The notes beneath the pieces were generated by a model. It was given only the letters and a program-made list of their open reading frames with translations. It had not been told where the DNA came from and did not search any database. The translations under genes and the position numbers were made by a program. Below, piece after piece: positions 18,623 through 26,800 of a stretch of DNA of 26,964 nt. The first letter of the stretch is position 1. Each line of letters starts with the position of its first letter. The stretch covers positions 1 through 26,964 of the forward strand of contig JACSRH010000234.1 in NCBI GenBank assembly GCA_014879855.1. Direction: 5' to 3'. Origin of the DNA: Caldilineaceae bacterium (GTDB lineage: Bacteria; Chloroflexota; Anaerolineae; Caldilineales; Caldilineaceae).

Positions 18623-18651
18623 TTCGAGGCGCGGTTATCGTTCGGTAGAAT
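18623..18651 (+). promoter_or_regulatory. Candidate promoter of the lhgO-type gene
   Basis: TAGAAT (18646-18651) forms a good -10, with a weak TTCGAG (18623-18628) 17 bp upstream. Initiation near 18659 gives a leader of about 34 nt with GGAG before the ATG at 18693. It lies back to back with the aminotransferase promoter. Confidence 0.42.
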
Positions 18652-18692
18652 GAGCAGAGATGTTGTCAGACAAACTTTGGAGAACAGACGCC

Positions 18693-19889
18693 ATGCATTC
18701 TGATTTTGCGATCGTGGGGGGCGGTATCGTTGGGCTGGCGACGGCGCTTGCGTTACTCGAAAGCGGCGTCCGTTCGCTGATTGTGCTCGAAGCGGAGGAG
18801 AAGGTCGCCGCCCATCAGACTGGCCATAACAGCGGCGTGATCCATGCCGGCGTCTACTATCGCCCCGGTTCACTCAAGGCAAAGTTATGCGCCGAAGGGC
18901 GCGAGGCGCTCTATGCCTTTTGCGAGACCGAAGGGATCGCCCATGAACGCTGCGGCAAACTGATCGTCGCCACCAACGAGGCCGAGCAGGCGCGGCTCGC
19001 GGCGCTGGCCGAGCGCGCCTGGGCGAACGGCCTGGCGCCCAAATCCTTGTCGGGCAGTGAGCTGCGCGATTATGAGCCACACGTGAGGGGCGTGGCCGGC
19101 TTGTGGGTGGCGGAGACCGGCATTGTCGACTACAACGAAGTGGCGGCCGCGTATGCACGCCGCGTCCGCGCCTTGGGTGGCGAATTGCGCACCGGTTGGC
19201 GGCTGGCAGCGGTGCGGCGCCAACCCGAACACCTGCTGCTTGTCGCAGCAACCGGCGAAGAAATTACGTGCAGCCACCTGATCACCTGCGCCGGGTTGCA
19301 GGCGGACCGCGTGGCGCGGCTGTGTGGCGTCGAGCCTGGGGTGCGCATCGTGCCCTTCCGCGGCGAGTATTACGAGCTGGCGCCGGACGCGCGTTCGCTG
19401 GTGCGCAACCTGATCTACCCGGCGCCCAATCCAAACTTTCCTTTTCTGGGCGTGCATTTTACGCGCAAGATCGGCGGCGCGATCGAGGCGGGGCCAAACG
19501 CGGTGCTGGCGTTCCAGCGCGAGGGGTATCGCAAGACCAGCCTTTCCGTGCGCGATCTCTTTGATACGTTCAGTTACGGCGGCTTCTGGAAGCTGGCCGC
19601 GCGCTACTGGCAGACAGGCATCGGCGAGATGCACCGCTCGATCAGCAAATATGCGTTCTGGCGCGCGTTGCGCGCGCTGACGCCGGAGCTCGAGGTGCAG
19701 GATCTGCGTCCGGCCGGCGCCGGTGTGCGCGCGCAGGCGCTAGCGCCCGACGGCAGGCTGGTCGATGATTTCCACATCGTGCGCGCCTACCGGATGACGC
19801 ACGTGCTCAACGCGCCGTCACCCGCGGCCACCGCCTCGCTGAGCATCGGCCAGCACATTGCCAGGCTTGCGATTGGAGCAAAGACATAA
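18693..19889 (+). CDS. lhgO: FAD-dependent L-2-hydroxyglutarate oxidase-like protein
   Basis: This 398-residue flavoprotein of the DAO/LhgO (COG0579) family oxidises L-2-hydroxyglutarate to 2-oxoglutarate, passing electrons to oxygen or quinones. It opens with the dinucleotide-binding motif FAIVGGGIVGLATALALLES, followed by the family signature HQTGHNSGVIHAGVYYRPGS and LKAKLCAEG. Near the C-terminus LRPAGAGVRAQAL and HVLNAPSPAATASLSIG match the second FAD contact region. ATG 18693 with GGAG 9-10 nt upstream is preferred over the in-frame ATG 18660, which would add 11 unrelated residues and coincide with the predicted transcription start. It converges on the MBL-fold hydrolase gene with a gap of only 33 bp and no hairpin. 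Confidence 0.9.
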   Translation: MHSDFAIVGGGIVGLATALALLESGVRSLIVLEAEEKVAAHQTGHNSGVIHAGVYYRPGSLKAKLCAEGREALYAFCETEGIAHERCGKLIVATNEAEQARLAALAERAWANGLAPKSLSGSELRDYEPHVRGVAGLWVAETGIVDYNEVAAAYARRVRALGGELRTGWRLAAVRRQPEHLLLVAATGEEITCSHLITCAGLQADRVARLCGVEPGVRIVPFRGEYYELAPDARSLVRNLIYPAPNPNFPFLGVHFTRKIGGAIEAGPNAVLAFQREGYRKTSLSVRDLFDTFSYGGFWKLAARYWQTGIGEMHRSISKYAFWRALRALTPELEVQDLRPAGAGVRAQALAPDGRLVDDFHIVRAYRMTHVLNAPSPAATASLSIGQHIARLAIGAKT

Positions 19890-19922
19890 CGCCACGGTCC
19901 AGGCTGAACCCTACTGGGGGTG

Positions 19923-20690
19923 TTACTGAAGGTCGAAGTGCTCGCCCGGCTGCAAGATGCGCACGTCCGTCTCTGGCGCCATCCGCAGCATAAACTCGCG
20001 AAAGAGCAGCGGCGGATCGACGAGAAATGTTTTCGTGAGCCGGTGGACGGCCAGCGGATAGAGCGTGCCCCAATGGATGGGGATGGCGACCCGCGGCGCA
20101 ATGAGTTGACCGGCCTGCGCCGCGCGGTATGGATCCATGTGCCCGATGCCCAGGGTTGGCCCCCACCCCCACACTGGCAGCAGGCTGACATCGACGCTGC
20201 CTGCCATCTCCGCCATTTCCGGGAAGAGATCCGTGTCGCCCGCAAAGTAAGTGCGAAATTTGTCCTGGCCGACGATAAAGCCAAGGCACTGGGCGACGGG
20301 GCCAAGCGGCCCGCGCGCACCGCTGTGCACGGCCTGAGTCGCCGTGACCGGAAGCCCATTCACGCTGGTGCGCTCGCCGACGCGCAATTCCTCGATGTTG
20401 GTGAAGCCATGGCGCCGCAGCAGCGCGGCCGCGCCGACCGGCACGATCAGGCGAACAGTGCGCCCCAACTTGCGCAGCGAGGGCAGATCGAGGTGGTCGT
20501 AGTGCAGATGAGAGATCAGCACAGCGTCCAGTTGTTCCTGCCATTGCACCAGCAAGGGGAAGCGCCGCCGGCGCAGGTGGATGATGCGCGAGCGCAGAAT
20601 AGGATCGGTGAGGACGCGCACCCCATTCACTTCGATCAGCACTGTAGCGTGGCCCACGTAGGTGATCCGGTGCGACGTGGTTTCACTCAT
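19923..20690 (-). CDS. Metallo-beta-lactamase-fold metal-dependent hydrolase
   Basis: This 255-residue MBL-fold protein is closest in style to the UlaG/NAPE-PLD-like group of Zn hydrolases. It begins ITYVGHATVLIEVNGVRVLTDP, carries the metal-binding HLHYDHLD motif (His61, His63, Asp65, His66), AVHSGARG (third His), AGDTDLF (bridging Asp) and IPIHWGTLYP (last His). All metal ligands are present, so it should be active, but the substrate (a phosphodiester, lactone or N-acyl lipid) is not evident. I start it at ATG 20690; a TTG three codons upstream is open but less likely. No strong Shine-Dalgarno is seen. Confidence 0.85.
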   Translation of the reverse strand: MSETTSHRITYVGHATVLIEVNGVRVLTDPILRSRIIHLRRRRFPLLVQWQEQLDAVLISHLHYDHLDLPSLRKLGRTVRLIVPVGAAALLRRHGFTNIEELRVGERTSVNGLPVTATQAVHSGARGPLGPVAQCLGFIVGQDKFRTYFAGDTDLFPEMAEMAGSVDVSLLPVWGWGPTLGIGHMDPYRAAQAGQLIAPRVAIPIHWGTLYPLAVHRLTKTFLVDPPLLFREFMLRMAPETDVRILQPGEHFDLQ

Positions 20691-20723
20691 CCACAGCAAC
20701 TTTCATCCACACAGCGCCGGCCC

Positions 20724-22931
20724 TCAATCGTACAGAATGCGCGGGCGTCGCCGCGGCTTCTCGCCAATCGTCCGCATCATGCGGATGGACATGACCAGCC
20801 CGGCCAAAATTGAAAAGGCAAAGATCAGAAACGCAATCGACGACAACTCCAGACCGAGAAATACGCCGTCCATACTGGTGGCAAAGCCGGCGCCGATGAT
20901 CATGCCCAACAGAATGATGCCGACCGCAAGCCGTTGCGCCGCGACGTTGAAAATGTCGAGACGCTGGTTCAGCTCGTCGGTGTTGACTTCGACTTCGAAC
21001 TTGCCCTTTTCATACTGGTTGATCCATTGCATTGTCGCCTGCTGCAAGTCGGGGATGCGGCGCACGAGCTCTTTGGTGGAGCGCATCAATTGCGTCTGGA
21101 CGACCGTCTTAACACTTTCTATGTTGAATTGTTCTGCCAGGAACCCCTGAATCATGGAGAACGCTTCGCGCGTGATGTCGAGCCAATTATCGAGCGTATG
21201 CACAATGGCCTCGGCTTGGATCAGCGTCTTGAGCGCCATCGTCAATTCACTGCCCAGGCGCAACCCATTGCTTGCCAACACCTCAAAGACCGCGTTAAGC
21301 ACTGCCGACAACGAACCGGCCTCGTCGGGATAGCGCATGTAGCGCACCACCGTGCGTTCGACGTCTTCGCGAAACTGCGCGACATGCACATCGTGGAACG
21401 GCGTGCACAGCCGCAATAGCGTCTCCGATATTTCGTAGGCATCCAACCCGTTGAGCACCCAGATCAGGTCGGCCAGGTTAATGCGCTGCTGTTGGTTGAG
21501 CATCCCCATCATCCCCATGTCGAGGAAGATAACCTTGCCCGTCTCAAGGCTGACCAGGATATTGCCGGGATGTGCGTCGCCATGGAAATAGCCATCAAAG
21601 ATGAGTTGCTTGATCATCACGCGCAGGAAGGTGCGCGCTAGCTGAGTTGGATTGTGCCCGGCGGCAGCAATCTGCTCCACGTTGGTGATCTTGACGCCTT
21701 CGACATAGCTCATCGTCAGGACATTCGCCGTGGTGTATTCACGGTGCATGGTTGGAATTTCCACCTCGGGGATAGACGACATAGTGTCCGCCAGTTGCCG
21801 GGCATTGAATGCTTCATTGCGATAATCCAGCTCTTTGACAAGATTGCTGGCAAACTCGCCAAAAATGCCGAGGATGTCATTTTCACGCATCCATTCGACG
21901 CGCGCGGCAACGGTCTGGAGCACATCATTCAGCACCTGGAGGTCGGCCTTGATCTTAGGCACGATGTTGGGGCGTTGCACCTTCACCACCACGTCGGCGC
22001 CGTCATGCAGTTTTGCCCGGTGCACCTGCGCGGTGGACGCGGCGGCAAATGGCTCGACAGCAAACTCCGCGTACAATTCGTGGATGGGCCTGCCCAACGC
22101 CTTCTCGACCAGCGCCACGGCTTCCTCCCCAGGAAAAGGCGGGACGTTGCTTTGCAGCTTGTTGAACTCAACCTGCCAGTCGTTGGGCAAAGCTTCGGCG
22201 CGGCTGGAGATCATCTGGCCAAATTTGACGAAGGTGGGGCCCAGCTCCTGCAACATCACGCGCACCTGCGCCGGCGTGCTCAAGCCGGAGATCGTCGTCT
22301 GGGCGTCGCCGTAGATGTGCTCGCCCACCCACTGGCGTATGGGCGCGACAAAGGGCAGGCGATCCAGCCCGATTTCAAGCAGATAGCGGTAAATCAAATC
22401 ATAGACCTGCTGGAAACGCAGATTTGCGATCAGTTGGTTGCTGCGGTTTCCAGAAAGCCGGACCAAAAACCGCCACAACCTAGGCTGTTCGTCGGCATCC
22501 CTGAGAAAGGGACGATTGACGCCAAGCAACGCGTCGAGCAGCGCCAGTACAACACCGATCACAAGGCCGCCGAAAAGCAATGTAAACACATTGGCGACCT
22601 GCCAATTGCCCAACCAGGCCAAGACCGCCAGCAGTATAGCATTGATGACAATGACAAAGAGACCAAAGGAGCGGATGATCAGACGTCCGGTGAAAAGCAC
22701 GAGCACGGGCCGCAAAAATACATTGAGCAGCCCAAACACCAGACCGGCGAGCAGAAAACGCACGATTCCGAACACACCCTCATCGTGAAAACCGGGCAAC
22801 ACCCACAGCGCAAGTTGCACGGCCAGGGCATAGATCAAAATGTGAAAGCCGACAATGATCACGGTCGTAAAACGGCTTGCGCGCGCCGACAAGGTCTCAG
22901 TGATTTTCGCGTTAGGATTGTGGACTGACAT
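20724..22931 (-). CDS. ABC1/UbiB-type atypical kinase fused to an N-terminal holin-like membrane domain
   Basis: This is a 735-residue protein with two parts. Residues about 20-135 form four membrane segments resembling the Phage_holin_4_2 family, including LRPVLVLF and IRSFGLFVIVINAILL. Residues about 165-560 are an ABC1 (UbiB/AarF/COQ8) kinase with KFGQ (236-239), the Ala-rich loop AAAST (296-300), Lys317 in VVVKVQRP, HGDAHPGN (450-457) and DMG (471-473). The C-terminus has two further membrane segments (about 660-725). ABC1 proteins are ATPases or kinases linked to quinone and isoprenoid lipid metabolism; the N-terminal domain would anchor it in the membrane. ATG 22931 fits the family start better than ATG 22976. 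It lies downstream of the hdeD-like gene on the same strand, with a hairpin between. Confidence 0.9.
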   Translation of the reverse strand: MSVHNPNAKITETLSARASRFTTVIIVGFHILIYALAVQLALWVLPGFHDEGVFGIVRFLLAGLVFGLLNVFLRPVLVLFTGRLIIRSFGLFVIVINAILLAVLAWLGNWQVANVFTLLFGGLVIGVVLALLDALLGVNRPFLRDADEQPRLWRFLVRLSGNRSNQLIANLRFQQVYDLIYRYLLEIGLDRLPFVAPIRQWVGEHIYGDAQTTISGLSTPAQVRVMLQELGPTFVKFGQMISSRAEALPNDWQVEFNKLQSNVPPFPGEEAVALVEKALGRPIHELYAEFAVEPFAAASTAQVHRAKLHDGADVVVKVQRPNIVPKIKADLQVLNDVLQTVAARVEWMRENDILGIFGEFASNLVKELDYRNEAFNARQLADTMSSIPEVEIPTMHREYTTANVLTMSYVEGVKITNVEQIAAAGHNPTQLARTFLRVMIKQLIFDGYFHGDAHPGNILVSLETGKVIFLDMGMMGMLNQQQRINLADLIWVLNGLDAYEISETLLRLCTPFHDVHVAQFREDVERTVVRYMRYPDEAGSLSAVLNAVFEVLASNGLRLGSELTMALKTLIQAEAIVHTLDNWLDITREAFSMIQGFLAEQFNIESVKTVVQTQLMRSTKELVRRIPDLQQATMQWINQYEKGKFEVEVNTDELNQRLDIFNVAAQRLAVGIILLGMIIGAGFATSMDGVFLGLELSSIAFLIFAFSILAGLVMSIRMMRTIGEKPRRRPRILYD

Positions 22932-22972
22932 CGAGCACGTGCCTTGTAAAAATAAGTGGCGCAGGAAGGAAT

Positions 22973-23003
22973 GCAAAGGGCGGGTTTAGCACCCGCCCTT
23001 TGC
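22973..23003 (-). terminator. Strong hairpin between the hdeD-like and ABC1 kinase genes
   Basis: Two perfect 13-bp arms, GCAAAGGGCGGGT and its complement, enclose a 5-nt loop. It starts about 35 bp after the hdeD-like stop. A weak T-rich stretch follows only further on, so it may terminate partly, or act as an mRNA 3'-end stabiliser or attenuator ahead of the kinase gene. Confidence 0.6.
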
Positions 23004-23037
23004 TAAATCTCTGTGCATCGAGGAACTTGCCGGCGTC

Positions 23038-23568
23038 TTACTTCAGGCGGAAGGCCATGATGATCGTGAAGATGCCACCAACGACGGCGAAGATGCCGAT
23101 CACCCACGGCAGCACAGCAGCGTAGCCAAGCGGATGACCCAACAGCATGATGCCAATGATGATTGAGATGACGCCAATGATCCCCGGCCCCCAACCTGCG
23201 CCGCGGAAGGATTCAATCAGCCCAAAGATGCCCATGATAATGCCCTGAATGGCCAGCACCACGACGGCGGCGAGACCAAACGCCACCACTGCGCCGTCCC
23301 CGATGTTGGTGATCAGGAACCAGCCGGCCACAATGCCGATGACGCCGGATATTAGCTCCCACACCCAATTGCTGCGGTCGGTGAAGATGCGCACGATCGA
23401 CAGCACACCGGTGATCAACCACAGCAACCCAATGTAGAAGACCAGAATGGCGGCCGTCTGGAACGGATTGGTGAGCAGGAAAATGCCGATAAGAAGCGTT
23501 GCGATGCCCTGGATCAGGACCAGCCACCACTGAATTTGTGGCTTTCCCTGCGTTGCGACTGCTGTCAT
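23038..23568 (-). CDS. HdeD/DUF308 family membrane protein
   Basis: This 176-residue integral membrane protein has about six hydrophobic segments arranged as tandem DUF308 repeats: WLVLIQGIATLLIGIFLL, AAILVFYIGLLWLITGVL, LISGVIGIVAGWFLI, VVAFGLAAVVVLAIQGI, IIGVISIIIGIMLLG and VLPWVIGIFAVVGGIFTI. The E. coli member HdeD contributes to acid resistance at high cell density; in other bacteria the role is unknown, so I leave the symbol blank. GGGAG before the ATG supports the start. A promoter with a shared -35 drives it divergently from the large surface-protein gene. Confidence 0.85.
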   Translation of the reverse strand: MTAVATQGKPQIQWWLVLIQGIATLLIGIFLLTNPFQTAAILVFYIGLLWLITGVLSIVRIFTDRSNWVWELISGVIGIVAGWFLITNIGDGAVVAFGLAAVVVLAIQGIIMGIFGLIESFRGAGWGPGIIGVISIIIGIMLLGHPLGYAAVLPWVIGIFAVVGGIFTIIMAFRLK

Positions 23569-23662
23569 AGTTTCACTCCCTTTTCAATCCCTTGTTTAGA
23601 TGAATACAAAAAATCTCATTTTGCACTGGCCGTACAGGTAAACATTTCTATCCACCAGATGT

Positions 23663-23691
23663 AGTATAGTGCAATCAAGATGGTTGTACAA
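23663..23691 (-). promoter_or_regulatory. Promoter of the hdeD-like gene
   Basis: The minus strand reads TTGTAC (rc 23686-23691), exactly 17 bp, then TATACT (rc 23663-23668). Initiation near 23656 is expected. The -35 hexamer is one half of the palindrome TTGTACAA used by the opposite promoter as well. Confidence 0.62.
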
Positions 23692-23712
23692 GGCTGAATT
23701 ATGCCATAATAC
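23684..23712 (+). promoter_or_regulatory. Promoter of the surface-protein gene
   Basis: TTGTAC (23684-23689), exactly 17 bp, then TAATAC (23707-23712). Initiation near 23719 gives a leader of about 150 nt to ATG 23869. It overlaps the -35 of the hdeD-like promoter on the other strand. Confidence 0.58.
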
Positions 23713-23868
23713 AGTCTGGTTGGTGGGGAACCGAAAACGACGGCAGTTCGTCAAGCTGATGGCGCTGATCGCATGCTCGGTTATGATTGTGACAGGGTCG
23801 CAGCACCTCGCACGAACCATCGCGCAGGCAGTTGAAAGTAATTTAATGACGAGAGAGGGAAAACCAAG

Positions 23869-26800
23869 ATGAACACAGGGGATGGCCGTCCGTCCAATCG
23901 CCGATGGGCGCGCGTGGCGGTTTTTGGCGGTGGAGCCATCGTGCTCCTGCTGGTTGGCTATGTGATCGGCGCCACGCTTTTTCCTGTGGCAGAGCCGCCC
24001 GCATCGGTGGCGCAGGTTTCTCCTCAGGCTGAACGCACGCTGGTTGCCACCTTCACGCCGTCGCCGGCGCCACCCACCGCCACCACGGTGGCTGCACCGA
24101 CAGAGCCGCCGCCTGCGTCCACCGCCACCACTGCGCCGCCTACGCTGACGCCCATTTTGATCGTCGTCACGGCGCAGGCTTCGCCGACGCCCGTTAACAC
24201 CTGGACCCCGCCGCCGACGGATACGCCTGTCCCGTCAACGGACGCGCCTGGCGCGTCAACAGACGCGTCGACGTCGACCCCCACCTGGACGCCGACGTTG
24301 ATCGCCACGCCGACGTGGACGCCCGTCCTTACGCCAACCTGGACGCCGATCCCGACCTCGACCTGGACGGCTACGCCCACGTGGACGCCGACCCTGCTGC
24401 CGACCCCGACGGAAACTTCTACGGCGGCCCCTACGGCAACGTCAACGGAGACCGCCACGCTGCTGCCAACGCCGACGGAAACCCCCACCGCGACCGCCAC
24501 AACAACGGATACGGCAATGCCAACGGAGACCGCCACGCTGCTGCCAACGCCGACGGAGACCGCCACCGCGACCGCCACAACAACGGATACGGCAACGCCA
24601 ACGGAGACCGCCACGCTGCTGCCAACGCCGACGGAGACCGCCACTGCGACCGCCACGGCGACGCTGCCACCGACAGCAACTGCCACCAGCGCGCATACAC
24701 CTTTACCCACGGCCACTGAGACAGCCACGGCCACTGAGACAGCCACAGCCACTGAGACAGCCACAGCTACACTTGCACCTATTGTGATCTCTACTGCAAC
24801 AGAGATCGCTATAGTGGAGGTCACACCGACTGAGACAGCCACGGCCACTGAGACAGCCACGGCCACTGAGACAGCCACACCAACCGCGACAGCCACACCA
24901 ACCGCGACAGCCACACACACGGCAACGGTTGCGCCGACCGCGGCCTGGCAGTTCGACGCGGAGCCGCCGACCATCGCCTATCTCAACCAGACCTACACCT
25001 ACACCGTGACCTTTGCGCCGGTGGATGGGACGGAAACCAGCGACAGCGAGATGGACGCACCGCCTGACGAAGAGATTGTGGCGCCGCCAGTTGAAGAGGA
25101 AAACGCCGCACAAGGAGAACCCACGGCCGAGCCGGTCGCGGAAGGCACGGAAGCGGTGACGCCTGAAGCAACTTCTGAGGAAGACGCGAGCGCGCCTGAA
25201 ACCTCAGGCAATGAGATGTTCACCGAGGAAGCGCCCACAGAAGAAGCGCCCACAGAAGAGGCGCCCACAGAAGAAGCGCCCACAGAGGAAGCGCCCACAG
25301 AGGAGGCGCTTGCAGCGCAGGACATCACCGAATCGCTCCCCTTTGTTATCGCTGCCCAGGGTGCTTTGACGGTTGAGACCACAGTGCGGCCCACTTGGCT
25401 GGCGCTGACGGCCACAGAAAACGGCGATGTGCTCCTGACCGGGACGCCGCAAGAAACAGACGAAGGCGAACATCCGGTCGAGTTGATCGCCACCGATGCG
25501 GCCGGCGTTGTGATCACACAAAGCTACACCATCACCGTTGAACTCGACCCCAACCCGTTCCGCGTCGAGGCATTGCAGTTCGTCACGGACGAAGATACGC
25601 TGCTCGAAGGCGTCCTGACCGCCGAGCACGTTGAAGGCGACGCGCTGCTGTTTGGCATGGCGCGCGAGCCAGAGCACGGCGCGATCCTCGCCATCGACGA
25701 AGCAAGCGGCGCCTTTACCTACGAACCACTGGCCGACTTTTACGGCGAAGATGAGTTTGCGATCCACATCAGCGACTCGCTCCAGCGCGAGATTACAGCG
25801 CTCGTGGCGATCACGGTGAACCCCATCAACGACGCTCCCCGCATTGAGATGGAAGACGTCTACACGGTCACGGTTGGCGACAACGTGGAACTGCCTGTGA
25901 TCGTGACCGACGTGGAAGGTGACCCAGTCACCATTACAGTGGAGTCACTACCGCTCGACCTGGTCTATCTTGAACCCGGCAGTGTTGAACTCGACAGTGT
26001 TGAACCCGACAGTGTTGAGCTTGAAAGTCCTGAACCCGGCAGTGCTGAACCTGACACTCTCGAGCCTGACGCGCTTCAATCTGACGCGCTTCAATCTGGC
26101 GGCGTCATTTCCGGCGCGGTCGCACTCGACGCCGCGGAGAGCAGTCCGTATACAGTACAGATAACCGCCAGCGATGGGGAAGGATCCGCGTCACAAATGG
26201 CAATCACCTGGGTCGTTGAGCCGGCGCCAACCGAAGGGGAGTATAACGGCGAGACTGACGCAGGCGCGGGAGAAGAGGAAACGCCAGGCGCCGACCAGAC
26301 GCCATCCGAAGAAGCTGCTGTGGAACAACCGCCGGCGGCTGAGATCGTTACGCTAGCGGCAGACGCGGCTACACGCGCACTGCCCGGCAGCGCGGCCTTC
26401 AGCGCCTATGTCTGGCAGACGCCGGTCGAGATTGGCGATTGTCCGAATGTCGCCGCGGTGATGGCGCCTGCTTCACTTAGCGCCGACGCCAGCCTGTTCG
26501 ACGACGCGGCGGCGAGCAACCTTGCCGATGCTCCCTCGCTGGGCTTTGATGTGGAGTTGGCAGCCGGCGATTATGCCTTGCTGGTTTGCGGCTGCGCGCC
26601 CACCTACGCCGATGCCGAGCGGATAAGCTTGCCTGTGTTCAACCAGGCGTTATTCGCGGGCATCGACGGCGTCACGTTGTTAACAGATGACGGAGCGCCG
26701 GTTCCGCTTTCTGGATTCGCCGCCTCGCCAGGCTTCACCTGGCAGGCGCTGCTGGATGATGCAGCCAGTTCTCCGGCGATCCTCAGCGTGGCGGGGGACG

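Larger units (their letters stand above)
23569..23868. other. Divergent intergenic region with two promoters
   Basis: These 300 bp separate the hdeD-like gene from the surface-protein gene. They hold two opposed promoters sharing a -35 (23663-23712), a leader of about 88 nt toward hdeD and one of about 150 nt toward the surface protein. A small open frame (from ATG 23759 to 23872) ends in an ATGA overlap with the surface-protein start but lacks a Shine-Dalgarno. Confidence 0.6.

Noticed and set aside
18660..18692. Upstream in-frame ATG for the lhgO-type gene
   Set aside because: It coincides with the predicted transcription start, lacks a Shine-Dalgarno and adds residues before the FAD motif that homologues do not have.
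24315..24719. 134-codon plus-strand frame rich in Asp, Asn, His and Arg
   Set aside because: It is an out-of-frame reading of the same tandem repeats with no start signal of its own.
24445..24918. CRISPR-like periodic array
   Set aside because: Units are contiguous without unique spacers and keep the reading frame of a surface protein.
24024..24974. 316-codon minus-strand frame of repetitive Val/Ala/Ser
   Set aside because: It is the antisense reading of the Thr/Pro repeat arrays; the lack of stops follows from the repeat composition.
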